The notes under the pieces: generated by a model
What the model saw: the letters and a program-made list of their open reading frames with translations, nothing else
What the model was told of the DNA's origin: nothing
The model's database searches: none
Position numbers and translations under genes: made by a program
Shown here: piece by piece, positions 9,984 through 20,746 of the stretch
How the letters are laid out: each line of letters opens with the position of its first letter
How positions within the stretch are numbered: position 1 is the first letter of the stretch
From: Ancistrus triradiatus
Taxonomy: Eukaryota > Chordata > Actinopteri > Siluriformes > Loricariidae
Assembly (NCBI GenBank): GCA_025084515.1
Contig: JAJAGP010000373.1
Coordinates: 186,001-250,000 of the forward strand
Direction of reading: 5' to 3'
DNA length: 64,000 nucleotides

Positions 9984-10440
9984 CTGAGGACAAATAAGAG
10001 GAGCTCAGTCAAAAAAAACAGCTGTTTTAAAAAAAATATCACTTCTTTGACAGTTTCAAATTTGCCATGGAAATGTAGCTTTCAAATAATTTTCCCCAAG
10101 TTGATTATACTATCAACTAGGGCTACCAAATTCTTAAAACATTTAAAACTGAATTAATCAGTTGCTTAACAACACTATTTCCATTATGACTCACGTTGTT
10201 TGCTGAATCACAATATTTCATGGCGAATTTTCTGTCAGAGGGCTGCAAATGCATCACATTTACGAAAACGATATCATTTAAATGGGAATTAAACATTTTA
10301 ATAGGCACTTTTCATATGAATTCAGCTTGGCACATGTAAGCTATTTTGTGCCACAATCTGAAGAGGCAAAACTGATTTACCACACTCACCAAAGACAAAG
10401 TCAAATTTATTTCTAGAGCGTTTTTTACAACGGAGCACTG
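9984..10440. other. LYST intron, no feature recognised
   Basis: Unique AT-rich intron sequence between exon 8 and the repeat mosaic. Confidence 0.5.
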
Positions 10441-11601
10441 CCTCAAAGCAGCTTTAGAATTAGTGTGATTGCCTATATAGGTCGGGAATGGTGTGCTTAT
10501 ATAGGGCCTTCCGGTCGGACTTTGGGGGGTCCTGCAGTTAACGAATCATAACTCAGTCAGTTTTTGACATACAGCTACGAAACTCAGCAGGCTTGATCGC
10601 GGGTGCAGTCTGCAGTAGGAAGTTACACTTGCGACTACATTCTCCAGATGACGGGAGGACGCACTTTAGCTATTCTGCAATTGTAACAGCAGCGTACTTG
10701 GATATGGAGCCAACACGGTTTGCTTTTTACACCTACATAAAATCCTAAAACATCTTGTATAAAGCCTGTCAGTAATGGAACACGTGCTCCGATCTTTTAC
10801 TGTGCTTTGAAGAGTTTAGCCAGCAGCTAACAATGATGGTTTTAGAAGCGAATTTAATTCGGAACTTCAATGTATATCAGACAACTCATATTTAGAATAC
10901 AGGCTAAACAAATAATAAATATAATGCATAATAAATACGTCAATAACTTTACGTCACATCTCCGAAATCGTCCGAGCAGTTTTTTATGTAAGCTTTATCT
11001 TCACTGTTAAACTGACCGCTTAGTTGCATTTTACACAACTACATTCTCGCCTAAAAAAACTCTTATAACTTCATTTCGTGACACAATAACAGTGTTACTT
11101 TAGAAATTATACATCCATTTGGGAATCCTCTCATCTGCCATTACCGACGTGGCAATGCATTGTGGCATATTTTGCTGTTCAACACCGCACAAGTCTGCTC
11201 TGATGCATCCTCGGTAATATGGGCGGATCGAGAAGACATCCGGGGATTTGTAGCGTACTTGGTTAGATGCGAAGTAAGAAATGCAACAGTACTTAGGCTG
11301 CGACTGATGACGTTTCACAAGTACACGACAACACAAGCACGGAGAAGGACGCAGATTGAGAAACGGCCTTAGAAATGAATCAGTACCTGAGCTGCGACTG
11401 ATGACGTTTCACAACTATACAAGACAAGCACAGAGAAATATGCATATTGAGAAACTGCCAATGACTACAGTCGATTTTCAACCTACATACTCGGTCCCTG
11501 ATGCACATCACAGGGTAACGCACCGCCGCAACGCACTCGGAGTTTCTGCAGGAACTGCACTTTGTAGTTATTAGTGTGTTGCTTGCGATCTTTGTATTAT
11601 A
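10441..11601 (+). mobile_element. Hairpin/CTAGT repeat unit, partial (unit 0)
   Basis: Opens with agtgtgattgcctatatag at 10462, like other unit 5' ends but without the second hairpin arm. It carries one satellite-like half unit (catacagctacgaaactcag), then a segment shared with 23.3-23.9 kb (tcttgtataaagcctgtcag; aacttcaatgtatatca). It ends with a junction segment, an inverted repeat (agtttctgcaggaactgc) and GTAGT at about 11564 in place of CTAGT. The open frames inside are non-coding by-products. Confidence 0.6.
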
Positions 11602-12552
11602 AGTGTGATCGCCTATATACGCGATCACACTATTGTTATCCGATTCTGAACATTCCGATATTTTCGACGCGTATCAACTGCCGCAATTTGAGATATCGAC
11701 CCCGTTCCAGTGCCATTGCGTCCGGTCTGGTCGGGAATGGTGTGCTTGTATAGGGCTTTCCGGTCCCTGCGGGGTCCCTGTAAAGTCCCAAAGTTTGCCA
11801 TAGGAAATGAAAGAGCCCAAAGTTAACGAACCATGAATCAGTCTGTTTTCGACGTACGGCCACGAAATTCGGCAGGCTTGGTCCCGGGTGCAATCTGAGG
11901 TGACATGTGATGCCCATGGGGCACCTGAATACCCCGGCTGGGCACTGGGGCCCCTGGACGGGCCAATGACCGTAACTCAGTCAGTTTTCGACCTACGGCC
12001 AGAAAACGTAGCAAGCTTGGTCCCGAGTGCAATCTGAGGTGACGTGATGCCCATGGAGCCACTGTGGAATCCGGCTGGGCACTGGGGCCCCTGGAGGGCC
12101 AATGACCGTAACTCAGTCAGTTTTCCACCTACGGCCACGAAATTCGTCAGGCTTGGTCCCGGGTGCAATCTGAGGTGATATGTGATGCCCATGGGGCCCC
12201 TGTAGACCCCGGCTGGGCACTGGGGCCCCTGGGTGGGTCAATGACCGTAACTCATTCAGTTTTCGACCTACGGCCACGAATTTCGGCAGGCTTGGTCCCG
12301 GGTGCAATCTGAGGTGATATGTGATGCCCATGGGGCCCCTGTGGACCCCGGGTGGGCACTGGGGCCCCTGGACGGGCCAATGACCGTAACTCAGTCAGTT
12401 TTCGACCTACGGCCAGAAAACGTAGCAGGCTTGGTCCCGGGTGCAATCTGAGGTGACTTAATTACCTTTGGGTCCATGAGGTACACTAAGGGTCGGCCAT
12501 TGCAGAGTGGCAATCACACTCGCATTTTCTTCAGGAAATGCACCTCTCTAGT
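11602..12552 (+). mobile_element. Complete short hairpin/CTAGT unit (unit 1)
   Basis: The 5' end is a perfect 11-bp inverted repeat, AGTGTGATCGC (11602-11612) and GCGATCACACT (11621-11631), followed by attgttatcc. Then comes a 150-base leader with gagatatcgaccccgttcca, about 4.5 copies of the 139-bp satellite, and a 3' end with the inverted repeat GCATTTTC…GGAAATGC (12522-12541) seven bases before CTAGT (12548-12552). A TTATTATT run follows. The layout resembles a non-autonomous Helitron or Helentron. Confidence 0.6.
11815..12460 (+). repeat. 139-bp satellite block 1
   Basis: About 4.6 units. Core landmarks per unit are gtaactcagtcagttttcga, acggccacgaaattcggcag, ggtcccgggtgcaatctgag and catggggcccctgtggaccc. 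The spacing of the ggtga(c/t) landmark is 139 bases. The period is not a multiple of three, so every frame drifts and the open frames seen are not genes. Confidence 0.95.
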
Positions 12553-12660
12553 TATTATTATTATTAGTGTGGTTGCCTATATATACACCATTGAAATCCG
12601 AAAGTATGATTATTCCGTTTATTAGTGTGTTGCGCAAGCAGCACACTATTGTTCTTCCAA

Positions 12661-13740
12661 ATATTATTATTATTCCACCTGATTTTCGGTACGTATCTCC
12701 TCCTACAGTTTATGAGATATCGACACGGAACAAACATCAAAACGTCCGGGATGTTCCGGAGAAGTGTGCTTGTTCATAGCTAAGAGAAATGTTGTTGCAT
12801 TCGCACGCTACTCTCGCATTTGTGCGAAAAAAAGTCCCATTCACTTGAATGGGATTTTTTTTAAAACTGCCGTAACTTGGTCAATTTTGGAGCTACAAAC
12901 ACGAAACTCGGTATGGTCGGACCTGGGTTCACCAACACCCCTCATGTCAAGTTTCGCACAGATTGCACTCTTTGAACACTTTCTATCACTCCTTAAAATT
13001 CACTCCATTCATTGTCTATGGCCACTGCCAGAGCGTGGCACTCTACCTTCAAGTCAAAAGAGATTAATTCACTTTTTCACTGAACAAACGTGTCTAAAAC
13101 CCTGATACTTTCACCTAGAAACACCATTTAAACTGCAAACGGTAGACATACTACCCCTTCATAAATCATCCAACTATTTCTTCCGTAAACAAATTATTTT
13201 TTGAGTTATTAAGATTTGTTCACGACTAGGAACTAAAACGTACTCCATACACAGCCATGTTAAATTCGCCGAACTGAGAGGAGGCATTTCCCAAAGTTTC
13301 AGCTGTGTTTAAACTGTTACAAATCCGAGGCTTTCTCTTCAATCCACACCATTTCATATCATAGCAATCAGCAAGGGGTCCTCTCCCACACAAATGTTTC
13401 AGATCATTGATAAGTGAAATATTTTTCGAGTTCTGACCACTTGTTTGACAGGTCCAAAATCGCTTCCCACTGACAGTTTTACACGGTCTTCCAATCACTT
13501 CTTTGCTGAACAAACGTGTCTAAAAACATTATACTTCCAACTAGAAACTCCATTTAAACTTCAAATGGTAGACATGCTTCCCGTTAATGACACAGCAAAA
13601 TATGTCTTCATTCAACAAATAATTTTTTGAGTTATGACCGTTTGTTTCACAGGTCTGACATTTTACGCCTCTGACGATTTTTACAGGCGGCTGTGGGCAG
13701 CAACCAGACCGAAAGCAGATCGCACTGAAACACAGCAGCT
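12661..13740 (+). repeat. 1.2-kb module, copy M1
   Basis: Repeated, degenerate phrases recur inside: cgtaacttggtcaattttgg with acaaacacgaaactcgg; cactttttcactgaacaaac; tagaaactccatttaaac; and ttttgagttat followed by gtttgtt. Copies M2 (15.3-16.6 kb), M3 (18.55-18.86 kb) and M4 (25.6-26.8 kb) keep the same order. No coding potential. Confidence 0.85.
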
Positions 13741-14184
13741 TTTTTCTTTTTTTTGCATCAATATGTTTAATACGAAGGCTTGATCATTACTGTAAAATAT
13801 CGTAATTAATTAAACAGTCCAAACCTTTAAGTCGGGTTAAACACGAATGTCACTTGTAATCCACACGAGCACAGAGTAAAACATGCAAACTCCCGCACAG
13901 CCAGAAACGGTCAATCCACTACTATTCACTACACACTAGGTCCTTCCTACACTCATAAAGGGCCAGATAGCTCTTAGGTAAATCGCATTAAATGACAATT
14001 ACTACATGGCTTTACTAAATCGGCATGAAAGAATAATATATACAGATTAATATTTAATGCAATAAAGATGACACTACAGCCGTTTCTCAATACCAAGTAC
14101 GCCAACTTCGGACTTGCATACTTCCTAAGTCTGGAGTAGGAAGTTACATTGCTTGCATAGTAACACAGAGGGCACAGAGATACC
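13741..14184 (+). repeat. Segment shared with 17589-17942
   Basis: The stretch from gaaggcttgatcattactgt to the cacagagg landmark (13776-14175) is nearly the same as 17589-17950. It includes cattaaatgacaattactac and cgtttctcaataccaagtac. It links a module to the following satellite block. Confidence 0.85.
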
Positions 14185-15215
14185 TGGCAGGACAGTTTTC
14201 GCCCTACAGCCATGAAATTTGGCAGACTTGGTCCCGGATGCAATCTAAGGTGACATGTCAGGCCCATGGGGCCCCTGTGGACCCCAGTAGGGCACTGGGG
14301 CTCTTGGCGGGCCAATGAGTGCAACTCAGTCAGTTTTCAATCTACGGCCACAAAATTTGGCAGGCTTGGTCCCGGATGAAATCTGAGGTGACATGTGATG
14401 ACGATTGGGCCCCTGTGGACCCCAGCAGGGCACTGGGTCCCATGGCGTGCCAATGACCGTAACTCAGTCAGTTATTGATTTATGACCACGAAATTCGGCA
14501 GACTTGGTCCCGGGTGCTCTCTGAAGTGACGTGATGCCCATGGGGCCCCTGTGGACACCGGCTGGGCACTGGGGCCCCTGGTGGGACAATGACTGTAACT
14601 CAGTCAGTTGTTCACCTATGGCCACGAAATTCGTCAGGCTTGGTCCCAGGTGCTATCTGAGGTGACATGTGATGCCCATGTGGTCCCAGTGGATCCCAGC
14701 AGGGCACTGAGGCTCCTGGCAGGCCAATGACCTTAACTCAGTCAGTTTTCGACCTACCGCCACAAAATTCGGACTTGGCCCCGGGTGCAATCTGATGTGA
14801 GTTGTGATGCCCATGGGGCCTGTGAGGACCATCGCTGGGCACTGGGGCCCTTAGCGGGGCCAATGACGGTAACTCAGTCAGTTATTCACCCATGGCCACG
14901 AAATTTGGCAGGCTTGGTCCCGCGTGCAATCTGAGGTAACATATCATGCCCCTGGGGCCCATGAGGCCCCAGCATCAGCACTCGGGCCCCTGGCAGGTCA
15001 TTGACCATACCTCAGTTGATTTTCAATGTACAGCAACAAAATTCAGCAGGCTTCATTCCAGGTGCAATCTGAGGTGACATGTCATGCTTTTGCTGTCCTT
15101 GAGGTCCCTGACGGGTCACTGGGGCCCCTGCTAGGTCATGGAATGCAACTCAGTCAGTTTTAGACCTAACGTTTTGTAGTTCAGCAGGCTTGATCCCGTG
15201 TGCACCCTGAGGTGA
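14185..15215 (+). repeat. 139-bp satellite block 2
   Basis: About seven diverged units in the same orientation as block 1. The last unit ends tagacctaacgttttgtagt, a variant also found at the end of block 7. Confidence 0.92.
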
Positions 15216-16739
15216 CTACAGTCGGCTTTTGACCTACATACTCGGTCCCTGATGCACGTCGCCGGTGGCACGCACCGTCGCAACACACTCACAGTTTCTG
15301 CAGGAACTGCACTTTCTAGTTATTTTTATTATTTCACCTGATTTTCGATTCATATCTCCTCCTACACTTTGAGATATCGACATGGGACAAACACCAAAAC
15401 ATCCGGCATGTTCCGGAAAAGTGTGCTTGTTGATAGCAAAAAGAAATGTTGTTGTATTCACACGCTACACTAGCATTTGTGCGAAAAAACGTTCCATTCA
15501 CATGAATGGGATTTTTAAAAAAACTGCCGTAACTCGGGCAATTTTTCAGGTACAAACACGAAACTCGGCATGGTCGGACCTGGGCTCTCCGAGACCCAGC
15601 ATCTCAAGTTTCGGACAGATATCACTCTTTGATCACTTTCTATCACTCTTTAAACATCACTCCATTCATTGAATAGGCCAGAAGCTAGTGTGCGCACTCT
15701 AGATTTCAGGGAAAATCGATTAATTCACTTTTTCACTGAACAAACTTCTCTAAAATCCTGATACTTTCACCTAGAAACTCCATTTAAACTCCAAATGATA
15801 GAGATACTTCCCCTTCATAAATCATCAAAAGATTGCATCGCTAAACTAATTATTTTTCGAGTTATGATGATTTGTTCGGGACTAGGGACTAAAACTTCCC
15901 TCATTGACAGCCATTGTTAATTTTTGAAACTCCAAGGACGCTTTTTCCAAAGTTTCATTTGTGTTCAACCTGTCATAACTTTGAGGCTTTTTTGTCAATC
16001 CACACCATTTTATATCGTTGCGATCATCAAGGGGTCCCCTCTCACAAACTTTTCAGATAATTGATTGCTTAAACATTTTTTGAGTTATGATCATTTCTTT
16101 GACAGGTCCAAAATCGCTTGAAACTGAGATTTTAGGGATTTTTATTAATTCACTTTTTCACTGAACAAAGGTGTCTAAAATCATTATACTTTCATCTAGA
16201 AACTCCACTTCAACTCCAAATGGTAGAGATACTTCCCATTAATGACTCATCAAAGTATCTCATCGTTCAACAAATTAATTTTCGAGTTATGACGGTTTGT
16301 TCGAGACTAGGTATTGATTTTCCTCCCATTGACCCCCATTATAATTGCTTCAACTCTGATTTGTCTTTTTCTAAATTTTCATGTGTTTTTAACTTGTCAT
16401 AACTCTGACAATTTCTCATCAATCCAAACAGGTTTTTGTCATCGTGATCAGCAAGGGGTCCTCTCCCACACAAGCTTTACAGAAAAGCGATCGGTTAATT
16501 ATTTTTGGAGTTATGACCGTTTGTTTGAGAGGTCTGACACAGAGATTTTACATGAAACATGGTTGTGTAGATTTGAAATGTAACTGTCATTGTCTCTCCC
16601 TCTGTCTCTCTCACACACACACAAGCACATGCAGGCCACGCCCACACACAGAGCAGCTGTCATTCTCACAGAATGGCTTGGATCAGCTCTTCTGACACCT
16701 ACTAGGGCCATTGTTTGCATAGTAACACAGAGGTACCTG

Positions 16740-17488
16740 GCAGGACAGTTTTCGCCCTACAGCCATGAAATTTGGCAGGCTTGGTCCCGGGTGCAATCTG
16801 AGGTGACATGTGATGCTCATGGGACCCCTGTGGACCCCGACTGGGTACTGGGGCCCCTTGTGGGCCAATAACCGCAACTCAGTCAGTTTTCGACCTACAG
16901 CCACGAAATTTGGCAGGGTTAATCACGGGTGCAATCTGATTAACAATGAGGGTCCATGAGGACCCCGGCTGGGCACTGAGGCCCCTGGCGAGCCAATGAC
17001 TGTAACTCAGTCAGTTATTGACCTATGGCCACATCATTCAGCAGGCTTGGTCCTGGGTGTAATCTGAGGTGACGTGTGACGCCCATAAGGCCCCAGAGAA
17101 CCCCGGCTGGGAAATGGGTCTCCTGGCGGGCCAATGACCGCAACACGGTCAGTTTTCGACCTGCGGCCAAGAAATTTGGCAGGCATGGTCCCGGGTGCAA
17201 TCTGAGGTGACATGTGATGCCCATGGGGCCCTTTGGACCCCGGGTGGGCCCTGGGGCCCTTGGGTTGGCCAATGACTGTAACTCCGACAGTTCTCGACCC
17301 ACGGCCACGAAATTCGGCAAGCTTGATCCCAAGTGCAATCTAAAATAAGATGTGATGCCCATGGTGCCCCTATGGACCACGGGGGGGCACTGGGGCCTCT
17401 GGGTGGGCCAATGACTGCAACTCAGTCAATTTTTGACCTACGGCCACGAAATTCGGCAAGCTTGGTCCCGGTTGCAATCTGAGGTGAC
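16740..17488 (+). repeat. 139-bp satellite block 3
   Basis: About 5.4 units with the usual landmarks, cut off at an N run. Confidence 0.92.
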
Positions 17489-17588
17489 NNNNNNNNNNNN
17501 NNNNNNNNNNNNNNNNNNNNNNNNNNNNNNNNNNNNNNNNNNNNNNNNNNNNNNNNNNNNNNNNNNNNNNNNNNNNNNNNNNNNNNNN
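17489..17588. other. Assembly gap (100 N)
   Basis: Exactly 100 N placed inside a satellite unit, which suggests a scaffold gap of unknown true length. The sequence on the right side does not continue the satellite, so the array may be collapsed. Confidence 0.99.
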
Positions 17589-17964
17589 AAGGCTTAAACA
17601 TTACTGTAAAATATTGTAATTAATTAAACAGTCCAAACCTTGAAGTCGGGATAAACATCACTTGTAATCCACACGAGCACAGAGTAAAACATGGCCGGCA
17701 CAGCCGGAAACGGTCAATTCACTACTGTTCACTACACCCTAGCTCCCTCCTACACTCTTAAAGGGCCAGACAGCTCTTATGTAAATCGCATTACATGACA
17801 ATTACTACATGGCTTTACTAAATCGGCATGAAAGAATAATATATAGAGATTAATATTTCATGCAGTAAAAATGACACTACGGCCGTTGCTCAATACCAAG
17901 TAGGAAGTCTGAAGTAGGAACTTACATTGTTGGCATACTACCACAGAGGGCAAAGAGGTACCTG

Positions 17965-18448
17965 GCAGGATAGTTTTCGCCCTACAGCCATGACATTTGG
18001 CAGGCTTGGTCCCGGATGCAATCTGAGGTGACATGTGATGCCCATGGGGCCCCTGTGGACCCCGGCTGGGCACTGGGGCCGCTGGCGGGCCAATGACTGT
18101 AACTCAGTCAGTTTTCGGCCTATTGCCATAAAATTCAGCAGGCTTGTTCCCAGGTGCAATCTGAGGTGACATGTGATGTCCATGGGGCCCCTGTGGACCC
18201 TGTCTGGGCACTGGGGCCCCTTGCATGCCAATGACCACAACTCAGTCAGTTATTGATTTATGACCACAAAATTCAGCAGGCTTGGTCCCGGGTGCTATCT
18301 GAGGTGACATGTGATGTCCAAGGGGCCTATGACGACCATGGCTGGGCACTGGGGCCCCTGGCGGGCCAATGACCATCACTCAGTCAGTTTTTGACCTATA
18401 GCCACAAAATTCGGCAGGCTTGGTCCTGGGTGCAATCTGAGGTGACTA
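17965..18448 (+). repeat. 139-bp satellite block 4
   Basis: About 3.5 units. The last unit passes into the junction segment gactacagtcggctttcgac that precedes the palindrome and CTAGT. Confidence 0.92.
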
Positions 18449-18549
18449 CAGTCGGCTTTCGACCTACATACTCAGTCCCTGATGCACGTCGCAGGGGCAC
18501 GCACCGCCGCAACACACTCGCAGTTTCTGCAGAAACTGCACTTTCTAGT

Positions 18550-18865
18550 TATTATTATTATTTCACCTGTTTTTGTGCGCGTATCTCCTCCTACATTTTT
18601 CGAGATATCGACACGGGACAAACACCAAAACGTCCGGGATGTTCCGGAGAAGTGGGCTTGTTGATAGCTGAGAGAAATGTTGCATTCGCACGCTACACTC
18701 GCATTTGTGTGAAAAAAAAGTCCCATTCACTTGAATAGGATTTCTTGAAAAACTGTAACCGTAACTTGGTCAATTTTGGAGCTACAAACACACAACTCGG
18801 CATGGTCGGACCTGGGTTCACCATGACCCCTCAGGTCAACTTTTGCACGGATTGGACTAGATAAC
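18550..18865 (+). repeat. 1.2-kb module, truncated copy M3
   Basis: Begins tattattatttcacctgttt and keeps the gtccgggatgttccggagaa and ggtcggacctgggttcacca landmarks. It then stops abruptly at about 18860, where unique LYST intron sequence resumes 200 bases before exon 7. Confidence 0.85.
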
Positions 18866-19051
18866 TGCATGCATAAGTAGGTGTATATGAGTTCCTAATA
18901 ATGTGCTCAGTGAGGCAAGTGTGCGTACAGAGTAGTGAACAGGTGACATCCTAGATACAATCCATAACTATGGAGCACTCTATACAGTTTTGGGAAAAAT
19001 CACAGAACCTGAACCGTGGGATATCAGTGTGATGGACAGCTATAATGTTAC

Positions 19052-19275
19052 CTGTTGGTAGATCATTGCAGCATTAGAGCGGTGCCCTGTTACAGCTCCA
19101 AGCAGACTTCGCAATACATGGCCTAGTACAACCAGGTCTGCAGAGCTGTTGGCCAACAGCCGCAGTTCCATGAGGCAGATCTGTGGGAAAAGCATCAGTC
19201 CTTGTGGGCCATGAGTAACAGCTGAAGATCCAAACACACAGTCCTCCAGTGGCACAGTCACCTCAGCCTTCAGAC
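19052..19275 (-). CDS. lyst: LYST coding exon 7
   Basis: A 224-base exon, residues 1221-1295. It completes the split Gly codon, then reads LKAEVTVPLEDCVFGS, a short low-complexity part, and FPQICLMELRLLANSSADLV followed by VLGHVLRSLLGAV, ending AAMIYQQ before a gtaaca donor. Human LYST has EICMLELNLL and VLAHVFESFL at this place and also ends the exon near a QQ. The acceptor is catctctcag. It is an island of unique sequence between repeat mosaics. Confidence 0.93.
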
Positions 19276-19692
19276 CTGAGAGATGTACAACAGAGCTGTA
19301 ACTGTTAAAGAAAGTGGTGTGCTAATTTATTTATTTGCTAGAAGTATTTGGATTAAATTGAAGATACTGAATATACTGAATACTTGAAAAATATATGCAC
19401 ACATTACAAAATATAGGTTTGAATCTGAATAATGTTAGATCTAATAAGACAGCTTTACAAAGGAAGATGTACTTAAACATGCGTTTCTAGGTAAGCAACA
19501 CATGTCAAAGTTAATCCCTACTAGTGTCGTCACGAAACCAAAATTATGACCTCGATACAATACCTGCCTAAATACCTAAATAACGATACTGAAACAATAT
19601 CACAGTAATGGAATAGCAGATTATAGAACATGGAACTTAAAAATTCTTTGTTTTAAATTAACAATAAAAAACCCTGAAAAATGTTGACAATG

Positions 19693-19877
19693 AATAGGTA
19701 CATTTACCAGATGCCCTTAGCCAGAAAGACTTACAGCTGATACAGTCTTATAGTCCAAGCAATTGTGGGTCTAACTCAAGGACCCAACAGTGGCAGCTTG
19801 GCAGAGGTAGGATTTGAATCCTGGAGCTTCTAGTCCAAAATCTAGTACCTTAACCACTAGGCCACCACAGTCCCACA
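19693..19877 (-). mobile_element. tRNA-derived SINE
   Basis: On the minus strand it starts gtggcctagtggttaaggta, a Pol III box A type sequence. About 35 bases later comes ggattcaaatcctacctc, box B-like. The tail ctggctaagggcatctggta aatg resembles the conserved fish SINE/LINE tail. Box B is imperfect and there is no tRNA fold, so this is a SINE and not a tRNA gene. Confidence 0.8.
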
Positions 19878-20032
19878 TTACCAAGCTGATTATGTATAGA
19901 TGGTGTTGATGACCTACTTGTGAATGCCTGATTTTAGCAGCTTAGTAGTAAATTGAAAACAACGTAATGTTAACCCTTGATCTGCGTAGGTTTAAAACAT
20001 CCTTTCCAGACAGGTTTTGATGTAGGGCTGCA

Positions 20033-20105
20033 ACTATCGATTATTTTAGTAACCAAGTATTCTACCGATTATTTTATTGATTAATCAAGTAATCAAATAA
20101 GAAAT
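20033..20105. repeat. Fragment of a palindromic cgattatt repeat
   Basis: Contains tagggctgcaactatcgatt and several attatttta/ttgattaatca blocks, typical of a common fish non-autonomous DNA repeat. Only one end is recognisable. Confidence 0.5.
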
Positions 20106-20483
20106 ATTTTTGCTTTATTAAATAGCAATAGTAAATATAAAATAAGACATGTTTCTTAAAACAAACAGCTTTTCCCCATTTATAAAATATAAAACATTGT
20201 CTTTATATTGTGCAGCTGTCCATATGATGCTGTGATTTACTGAAAAAAGGTGAAATAATAATTATTGATATTTAAAACTAGGTTTAAATATCATACTACA
20301 AGTTCATAAAAAGTTAATAAAGCTACTGTACATTTATTACTATGTTGAAGTGTTGTTCTGCACTTGCTGCGACCAAACTAAACTGAATATAATTGCTGCA
20401 TTTAGACTCCAGTTGGCACTTCATGCCACCTGATGTTTTGCTTTCTGGTGTATTTTATGCATCACTGTGAGAGGAGTAGGGAT

Positions 20484-20518
20484 GTGTGTGTGTGTATATA
20501 TGTGTGTGTGTGTGTGCG
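20484..20518. repeat. (GT)n microsatellite
   Basis: TG dinucleotides interrupted by a TATATA block. Confidence 0.9.
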
Positions 20519-20746
20519 GCTACGATCACAAAGATAACACATGCTTTCACAAATTAACCGCAGCATTTTATTTTCTGTGGTTATGTTCTTGAGCAAAGCT
20601 TAGCGTTATCTAATTTAGGGAAATCATAACTACCCACCACATTAATTTACGTTCTTATTTAAAGATAAGCCAACAAGTGTTGATGATCTTTGGCAATCAA
20701 GTTACCTGCATTTCTTGAGGAATCGTTTCAGTCCTATTTTGATGTA

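Larger units (their letters stand above)
12624..15320 (+). mobile_element. Complete long hairpin/CTAGT unit (unit 2)
   Basis: The 5' hairpin AGTGTGTTGC / GCAGCACACT (12624-12647, 9 of 10 paired) is followed by attgttcttcc and an ATT run. The 1.2-kb module then begins with acctgattttcggtacgtat. A segment at 13776-14165 is shared with 17.6-17.9 kb. Satellite block 2 follows, then a 100-base junction segment, and a hairpin (gcaggaactgc arm at about 15300) ending in CTAGT at 15316-15320. Total 2.7 kb, and the clearest full-length long unit. Confidence 0.6.
15321..18549 (+). mobile_element. Long hairpin/CTAGT unit with assembly gap (unit 3)
   Basis: Module M2 (to about 16560), a CA-rich spacer, satellite block 3, the gap, the shared segment, satellite block 4, the junction segment and a perfect 20-bp palindrome GCAGTTTCTGCAGAAACTGC (18520-18539), then CTAGT at 18545-18549. 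There is no 5' hairpin: the module follows directly on the previous CTAGT through an ATT run. The two satellite blocks may be one, interrupted by misassembly. Confidence 0.5.

Noticed and set aside
11636..12446. Overlapping minus-strand frames with the phrase GPSLPNFVAVGRKLTEL
   Set aside because: They are translations of the 139-bp satellite, whose period is not a multiple of three. The same phrase appears in all frames and blocks, so it is not a gene family.
16511..16720. Cys-rich minus-strand frame
   Set aside because: Made by a CA-rich spacer between module and satellite.
19693..19877. Possible tRNA gene
   Set aside because: Box A and B-like motifs are present but no cloverleaf can be formed and a SINE tail follows.
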